A stretch of DNA of 64,000 nt from Cladobotryum mycophilum. Taxonomy: Eukaryota > Ascomycota > Sordariomycetes > Hypocreales > Hypocreaceae. The notes below the pieces were generated by a model, which saw only the letters and a program-made list of their open reading frames with translations, made no database searches and was not told where the DNA came from. The position numbers and the translations under genes are program-made. The stretch's first letter is position 1. Every line of letters starts with the position of its first letter. Of the stretch, positions 57,248-64,000 are shown piece after piece. The DNA lies in NCBI GenBank assembly GCA_036429605.1, contig JAVFKD010000004.1, positions 992,001 to 1,056,000 of the forward strand, in the 5' to 3' direction.

Positions 57248-60200
57248 ATGGAGCCCATCAACAGGACTGCTTCTCCCTATCCAGATCCATCCATCAAAAG
57301 CCCCAAGTCGAAGATCCAGGCAAAGGGAATAGATTTACGCAAAAGTAAGTTTGTTCCCTCTTTCCTGAACCCTTGAAACCCATCTTTGATCATACCATCT
57401 TTGATCAATGATTGCTTTCTTGATGGTTATCATCATCATCATCATGGCTTGGGATGCTAACATGGCCAAATAGTGATTTCCAGCAACGTCAACAAGACTT
57501 CTCTCCACCCTGGTGGTGTTCAGTATGTCTTCTCTTCCCCCTTTCCATCATCTTCGTATAAGTCAGATTGGACTAACAATATTATTCTCTACAGGCCTCA
57601 CCGCGAGCACACCGAACTCGGTATGACTACCTTGATCTCCATCTCCGTCTCCACCGCCATTCATATCCCGGACGAGACCCATATATTGACTGTTCTCTCA
57701 CAGAGGAGGAACTCCACGAGACTGCTCACATCGACTACGACCGTGTCGCCATTGTATGTCATGACCCGTCTCTGTTCTCTCGTCTTTTGATGTTCAATGA
57801 CCAGTCAGCTAATACGGCATTCTACAGATTCCCAACCCTTCCGTCGCCACGTTGTACGAAGATGCACTTGTACGTTGCGCAAACACTGCCGTCCCATCCG
57901 GGTCTCTTTTGGCACAATTGGAAAAAAAATGCATGATCCTAACGAGCATCATCACAGGTCTACGAGACTGGCACTGCCATCACTGCTAGCGGTGCTCTGA
58001 GCGCCTACTCTGGCGCAAAGACCGGTCGATCTCCTTCTGACAAGCGAATTGTCAAGGAGCCGTCGTCTGAGGATAACATTTGGTGGGGACCCGTCAACAA
58101 GCCCATGAGCCCAGATGTATGTTTTTCTTTTTTCCTTTTCGTGTCTTATTGGTTTCAACGCCATCCCGATTTCTTCCATTTGTTATTGGCAATTCTTTGC
58201 ATATTTTCTCGTCACGGTTCCGTCACGGGGGGTGTCTGCCAGCCATTTCAGCCCGTGGCAAGGATGTAATCCAAGCCTGTGCCAAATCGGTTTCGTGGTC
58301 GAATCGGGTTTATTGGAGTTGGGGTTGTGTCCTTGGCGTCCTTGCATGTGGAGGCGCTGCCAAAAACCCTTTGCCCTCGTGGTTGTGCTTTGATGGGCTG
58401 CGCTTTGCTGCTGCAGGGCAGGGCCAAGGAACAGCAAGGACCAACCCCGCACAATGACACCCTGTGAGCGCTGTAGCGGTTGTCGCTGTAGCTGCACGCA
58501 GGGGCTGGAACCTGAACCGAGAACTGGTTGCTGGGCTGGACTGCAGTGGACTTGGGTGAAGCCGAGCATAAGCGGCGGTTCCCCCTCCCCCTTTTGATGA
58601 CCGCGGCTCTGGTCATGAGCATGTGCCTCATTGCCGTTTGAGTCAAAAGTGGCGGCCAAAGCGAATCAGAGGAGGCCTCTCTCCCGGCAGCTTCCGATCC
58701 GAGCCTGGCCGATCTGGCCTGGAACTTGACCAATCAGATGCTCCGCAATGTCAATCACCGCCAATTGATCATCCATGGTGATTCATTGGTTGGGTTATTT
58801 GTCAAACCGTCGAGTGGCGGCGTGAGAGCATCAATGATGTCACTGAGGCGGACTTGGCTTCACTTTATTATTATTATTATACGCGCGCATCATATTCACC
58901 ATCAGATGACTAACATGGCTCCCAAATAGGTATGGAAGATCAACCGCGAGCGTGCTGTCGACTACCTCAACACCCGTAACCGCATCTACGTCGTCGATGG
59001 TTACGCCGGCTGGGACGAAAAGTACCGAATCCGCGTTCGTGTCATCTGCGCCCGTGCCTACCATGCTCTCTTCATGAGAAACATGCTCATCCGCCCTCCT
59101 CGTGAGGAGCTTGAGCACTTCCACCCCGACTACACCATCTACAATGCCGGTACCTTCCCCGCCAACCGATACACCGAGGGCATGACCTCCGCCACCTCGG
59201 TCGCCATCAACTTCTCCCAGAAGGAGATGGTCATCCTCGGCACAGAGTACGCCGGCGAGATGAAGAAGGGTGTCTTCACCGTCCTCTTCTACGAGATGCC
59301 CATCAAGCACAACGTCTTGACCCTGCACTCCTCCGCCAACGAGGGCAAGGACGGCGATGTCACCCTCTTCTTCGGTCTCTCTGGTACCGGCAAGACCACC
59401 CTGTCTGCTGACCCTAACCGTGCCCTGATCGGCGACGACGAGCACTGCTGGAGCGAGCGTGGTGTCTTCAACATCGAGGGTGGCTGCTACGCCAAGACCA
59501 TTGGTCTGTCTGCCGAGAAGGAGCCCGATATTCACGGCGCCATCCGCTACGGTTCCATCCTCGAGAACGTCGTCTTCGACCCCAACACCCGTGAGGTCGA
59601 CTATGATGATTCCACCCTGACAGAGAACACCCGATGCGCCTACCCCATCGAGTACATCGCCAACGCCAAGATCCCCTGCCTGTCGGAGAACCACCCCACC
59701 AACATCATCCTCCTCACATGCGATGCCCGCGGTGTCCTGCCCCCCATCTCCAAGCTCGACCGCGGCCAGACCATGTTCCACTTCATCTCCGGCTACACCT
59801 CCAAGATGGCCGGCACTGAGGACGGCGTCACCGAGCCCCAGGCTACCTTCTCCAGCTGCTTCGCCCAGCCCTTCCTCGCCCTCCACCCCATGAAGTACGC
59901 CAAGATGCTTGCCGACAAGATTGAGAACCACAAGGCCAACGCCTGGCTCCTCAACACCGGCTGGGTCGGCGCCGGCTTCGCCCAGGGCGGCAAGCGATGC
60001 CCCCTCAAGTACACCCGCGCCATCCTCGACGCCATCCACTCCGGCGAGCTCGCCCAGGTCGAGTACGAGAACTACGGCGTCTTCAACCTCCAGGTCCCCA
60101 AGACCTGCCCCAACGTCCCCGACGACCTCCTCAACCCCGAGAAGGCCTGGACCGCCGGCTCCGAAAGCTTCCAGGCTGAGGTCCTCAAGCTGGGCAAGCT

Positions 60201-60273
60201 CTTCCGCGAGAACTTTGAAAAGTACGAGAGCGAAGCCACCGAGGACGTCATCAAGGCCGGTCCCATCGTTTAA
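57248..60273 (+). CDS. PCK1: Phosphoenolpyruvate carboxykinase (ATP)
   Basis: Seven exons: 57248-57344, 57474-57522, 57595-57620 (26 nt), 57704-57753, 57828-57869, 57958-58116 and 58930-60273, all GT-AG. The product is 588 aa. This cytosolic enzyme converts oxaloacetate to phosphoenolpyruvate with ATP, the committed step of gluconeogenesis. The substrate region (YSGAKTGRSPSDKRIV), the kinase-1a P-loop GLSGTGKTT at residues 290-298 with the following ADPNRALIGDDEHCW (kinase-2/metal ligands), and the conserved stretch EYIANAKIPCLSENHPTNI are all intact. Third codon positions in the last exon are nearly all C or G, a sign of very high expression. Intron 6 (58117-58929) is 813 nt, about ten times longer than the others. 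The gene is normally induced by acetate and repressed by glucose; I did not identify the sites. Confidence 0.96.
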
Positions 60274-62843
60274 ATCAACCAAACCAAACCAAAACATCAT
60301 CTTTTTTTGTCTCTCATGAAAGCATCATGATTTGGAACACATTTTCTTTTTTCTCTCTCTCGCACCCGTCATATGCAACGATGATATCCCACAATCATTT
60401 TTTTATATTCACCGTACAGACGCAAACAAACGAAGATTGATGGAGGTGGTGGTGGTGAGGGTTTAGCAAGATTATTAGACTTTTTCCTTTGTTTCTACTG
60501 GGAAGCATTATCTGCTTTTCTCTTTGATGCGAAAAGCGATTGCAATGGGTCGGCGTTTGATCATGATGGGAGGGGATGGCTTGGTCCCTTGATAGGATTG
60601 TAGGCAGTCTAAATTGAAGTTGCTTATGGTCTATATGATTTGTCTTGCTTGTGAATGATTTGAATGTGTGACTTTTTATTTTAATTTTAATCTTCTTTTA
60701 TTACTTCATATATAAGTGATGTTGTGATTGGGCTTTGCGATTTTGGGGATTCGATCACTTCTCGGTTTGGCTGTGTGTTTTCTTGAATGGTTTCTGGTTC
60801 ACTGGATCTACTTATGTTGCTCATTCTGGCTTGTCATGCACTTGAGGTCATGTCAATGAAGAGAGAGCATCTTGTCATAGCAAGATGTTATATGTATGCC
60901 GCCATGTGTCCTCCATTCAGCCCTGCGTTTTATATCGTCTTTGACCGTGGATCACTTCAAAACGGTATTTGGTCTTGGTTCCCCCACAACAAGAGGCCTG
61001 ATATAATATCAGGCCTCTTGTTGTGGGGGAGGGGTTAATCTTGGGAGAAAAGGTTAATATAATCTGGAGGTGAAGTTTTACGAGGGATAGGGTACCGATT
61101 TATACGAAAGAAAAGTAAGAGGGTATATATATATATGTTATGATATGACGTGTAATTAAAGTATTTACACACTGGTCGAGTGTATTGTAAAACGAGAGGG
61201 ATCCATGGGGTTGTATAGGAGCAGACGATGTTGAGTTTTTAACAATAAGTCTTTCCCTTTCCATCTTCCATCTCGGTTTGCGAGATGCGTCCAACATATA
61301 CTCCACCTAAAGTCACCTTTGGTTCTGATGTATGCCATGGTCATATGGGTTCTGCGGGGATGTTGCATTATAAAGCTTGATAGGTGGGAGCTTTGATGTG
61401 ACCATTCTTCTTTCTCTCTCTCTCCCCCGGAGTAGGCGCTGAGCGATTTAATGTGATCTCGTCGTGTCTTTAGTTTGAAGTCGACGTCCGTTGACGGTAT
61501 TTGAGCTAGTTCCTACTTTTCATTTCCCATTGATCAATACGGAAAAAAACCTCATTTTTATTCGTTCCTACCTTATAAATCTACCTTGATATTTGAAACA
61601 CAAAGCATATTCCCTGACAGGGTTTTTTTCTTTTTTAAACAAACAAGCCCAGGAATCCTAGTTGAACAAGGCAAGCCATCGGGTATGAAGAAGTTGTCTT
61701 TCTCTATTACCCCCTTTTTGCATAATCACTCAAACTCGGCTCCACAAGAGCAGCCACGGGACGATGACACATGAATACCGCTAGATAGCATTATGCTTAC
61801 CATGATCAGGAGGGGTAGATAGCTAGAAGTTGGAAACTACAACATTACAATTCTCTATATTTCTTTTTGAATTTCTAAAATTTCTTTCGACTCGAAGAGG
61901 CATCTTCCCGCGACAAGTGCGAATGTGTGCTCGGTGGAATCCGTCGAACTTGACTTGGAAGCGACTCGATATATCTTGTAGCGAAAAAAAGGAAGAACAA
62001 GAAAAAAAGAAGAAAAAAGGGATATGTCTTCGATCCATTGGTATAACTAATTCGTCTGCCATTTCAGGGGTTACTATCGATTTGCCGGTGAATGTATCGG
62101 CGCTCGTAAACTCCCCCTTTGTATCTGGGAGGGCGTTTACCTCTCGATTTCTCTACGCTTCCCCATTTTCCTCCAGGATCCCCTAGATGTCTACACATTT
62201 CGTCACATTTCTCCCACGCTCCTCCACACTCTCCCCTAAACCCATCGAATGCTACGTAAATCAGGAACCTGGGCGGAAGAATAGCTTTTATGTCGTCACC
62301 TCAATGTCAAAAGCACATTCACTAGATGACCAGTGTAATGATGTCACGTCGGCAAACTACACGCAAGCGGCAAGACCAGAGAAGGAAGTCGACGAGGTCA
62401 TCACTTATAATTGGTACCAAGATGTATGCTGTATTATGGCTGGCGAATAAAACATCATAGCCTTCGCTTGTATCTACTATGTTGGGCGCTGTTGACCTGG
62501 GCATGTCGACAGCAACTCCCATCCCTAGACGCAAACGAATGCCACATGGTCTCCCATCAAAAGACAGACATCACATGCTTCAAGCAGAATATAAACAACA
62601 CGTCTAGAAATTCATTGGTATCTATGCAACTCAATCCCCGCCACCCAATCCTGAACCCCCCCTGGATTCCAAGTTTTTATACTGAGACAAACTCAAGTTG
62701 AGAACATGTCAAATGTTTCATCTCTCGCTAAATATACAAAACTAAATGAAATGAAAAAATGCCGTGCCGGGATTATATCCACCCAGAGCAAAAACTCCTT
62801 TCCAGATTATACAAAACACAATATTTCCCAAGACATACCCCAC
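60274..62843. other. Intergenic between convergent genes, 2.6 kb
   Basis: 3' flanks of PEP carboxykinase (+) and the MFS transporter (-). No gene is supported. A perfect palindrome lies at 60980-61030. Short frames near 61.8-62.5 kb have no coding texture. Confidence 0.6.
60980..61030. repeat. Perfect 51-nt palindrome (25-bp arms, 1-nt spacer)
   Basis: The arm TCCCCCACAACAAGAGGCCT plus GATAT is followed by one A and then the exact reverse complement. As RNA it would form a 25-bp hairpin with almost no loop. It is 0.7 kb beyond the PEP carboxykinase stop. It could act on both strands as a 3'-end signal, or be a fold-back artefact. Confidence 0.9.
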
Positions 62844-64000
62844 TTAATAAGTGTAGCGGAACATCTTGTTCTCCCTGTCAGTCAAGTTGGACCAGACTTC
62901 AGGGGACATGTAAGCCTCCTCGGTCTCCTTGCTGCGGTCGCTGCGCTTCTTGTTGGACCAGACGTAGTAGAGGAAGAGGACGAATGTGACAACGGCGCAG
63001 CCGGCCTGGGTGCCCATGACGGCGAGCTTGGCGGGGCGGTAATCGGGGGCATCGCGGGCCTGGAAAGTCTGGGGTCCGATGATGTTGCCGATGGAAAAGG
63101 ATCCGCTGACGAGAGCGGCGGCAAAGGCTCGCTTAGTGGGGCCGCCGACATTGGCGACAGTCCACGAATAGAAGATGGTCAAAGGAGCGACGACGGCATT
63201 AACGAGGTAAATGCCGGCCAAGACACCGGAGCGATGAGTCTTGGGGTTGAGGAAGGACATGAGAGCACCGCCAATGATGCTAATCAGGTGTTAGCCGAGA
63301 ACTTTGGACATGGTTCAAGATGCCAAACTTACGCAGGGATAATGCAGGCAATGATCCAGGCCCATCGATGAGACTGCTTTCGGATACCAAAGCCGACCAG
63401 CAGAGTGAAGAAGATGCTAACAACACCAGAGGGCATGTTCATCAACGCAGCCTTCTTGGGGAGGTAGCCCAAGTTCCTGATCAGAGTGGCGGAGTAGGTT
63501 GTAACAACACCACTGGAAACGGACAGCTATAAAATTGAATTAGAACCCAGAGCATACAGAGTGATCGTTTGAGGAGAACATGACTTACACAGACGACGGC
63601 GAGAACAAGGAGGTAAATTTGAGGATCAAGCAAGGCCTCGAGGATCTCCTTGGGGCGGAACTTGCGGCTTTGGATACCGGTCTGGTTGATACTGACGTGC
63701 TTGAGAAGGGCAACCTTTTCGTTGTCGGACAGCCAGGTGGCCTTCATAGGGGTATCGGGCAAGAAGAAGAATGTGCAGAGTCCAATGACGACGGTGACAC
63801 ATCCAAGAACGATAAACATGGTTCGCCAGCCAGAGAGAGCAGCAGTGGGGGCGACATGCTGGAAGCCATAGGAGATGGCACCGCCGAGAATCTGGCCCAG
63901 ACCAAGACCAAGATACCAGAAAGAGAATCGAGGGGCTTGCTCAGACTTGGTGTACCACTGACTGCTGATGAGCATCAGGGAGGGGCCAATGGTGGCCTCA
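62844..64000 (-). CDS. MFS transporter, Dal5-like anion:cation symporter (5' part outside window)
   Basis: The last three exons are visible: 64000-63589 (continues beyond the window), 63526-63333 and 63279-62844, with GT-AG introns. About 347 C-terminal residues are seen. The sequence has the family features of the allantoate/nicotinate permease group: SSQWYTKSEQAPRFSFWYLG at the left of a glycine-rich helix (GLGLGQILGGAISYGF), the FFLPDTPMKATWLSDNEK loop before the central cytosolic segment, and a second half with PSGVVSIFFTLLVGFG and SWTVANVGGPTKRAFAAALV. The tail EAYMSPEVWSNLTDRENKMFRYTY matches fungal Dal5-like transporters. It should import a small carboxylate, ureide or vitamin with protons across the plasma membrane; the substrate cannot be told. 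Confidence 0.92.

Noticed and set aside
57661..57703. Exon reading through the third PEP carboxykinase intron (57621-57703) as coding
   Set aside because: Reading through departs from the conserved Glu-Leu-Glu-Glu-Glu sequence; removing the intron restores it.
58840..60300. 486-codon open frame on the minus strand opposite PEP carboxykinase
   Set aside because: It is the mirror of a strongly GC3-biased coding exon: few antisense stops arise when third positions are C/G. Its Gly/Val/Asp/Leu-rich product has no domain.
62187..62450. 87-codon frame before the MFS transporter
   Set aside because: No signal peptide, domain or splice context; length is within chance for this region.

Overview
The window is nuclear DNA of a filamentous ascomycete. 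Most coding genes are split by short spliceosomal introns (mostly about 45-130 nt, GT-AG or GC-AG). The gene products (eRF3, TFIIE-beta, Rxt2, Lsb5, Opi3, Nramp, ATP-dependent PEP carboxykinase) are typical of fungi. Protein style and intergenic texture, with many CT/GT microsatellites and the short motifs TACGGAGTA and TACTTGTA, fit Sordariomycetes and probably Hypocreales; I cannot fix the genus. There is no sign of a bacterial or viral segment, a CRISPR array, rRNA genes or an intact transposon.

Layout. 0-6 kb is a small metabolic group: a short-chain dehydrogenase (+), a class II ketose-bisphosphate aldolase (-) and an amino-acid permease (-), with an unassigned segment of about 0.95 kb (2.8-3.75 kb) between the last two. 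A tRNA-Gln(TTG) and a 204-aa unknown protein follow. 9-16 kb carries housekeeping genes on the + strand: mitochondrial branched-chain 2-oxoacid dehydrogenase E1-beta, F-actin capping protein alpha, cytochrome b5 and TFIIE-beta. A DsbA/FrnE-type oxidoreductase (-) and a four-finger C2H2 transcription factor (-) come next. The factor has a gene-free upstream region of about 8.7 kb. 31-41 kb holds four minus-strand genes: Lsb5 (VHS/GAT endocytic adaptor), an Nramp metal transporter, Opi3 (phospholipid methyltransferase) and Rxt2 (Rpd3L subunit). Then come an AAA+ ATPase (+), a 51-aa secreted cysteine-rich peptide (+), a Yrb30-type RanGTP-binding protein (-) and eRF3/Sup35 (+). A second gene desert (5.9 kb) precedes PEP carboxykinase (+). 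A Dal5-type MFS transporter (-) runs off the right end.

The genes mostly look like independent housekeeping functions and not one pathway. The likeliest functional association is the SDR/aldolase/permease group, and that is inference only. Exon structures given here were built by hand from splice signals and reading-frame continuity.

Main observations: (1) three conserved genes in the first 11 kb (aldolase, permease, CapZ-alpha) each need exactly one extra base in or beside a G/C run to be read through, and the tRNA is also one base short at a C run, which points to homopolymer deletion errors in the assembly rather than independent pseudogenes; (2) a two-exon gene at 45948-46175 encodes a secreted peptide with the CX3C-X10-CX3C spacing of alpha-hairpinins; (3) a perfect 51-nt palindrome lies 0.7 kb downstream of PEP carboxykinase; (4) that gene has an unusually long 813-nt intron; (5) eRF3 carries two long polyglycine tracts inside its prion-like N-terminus; (6) the 2.8-3.75 kb segment does not look like the surrounding fungal DNA.
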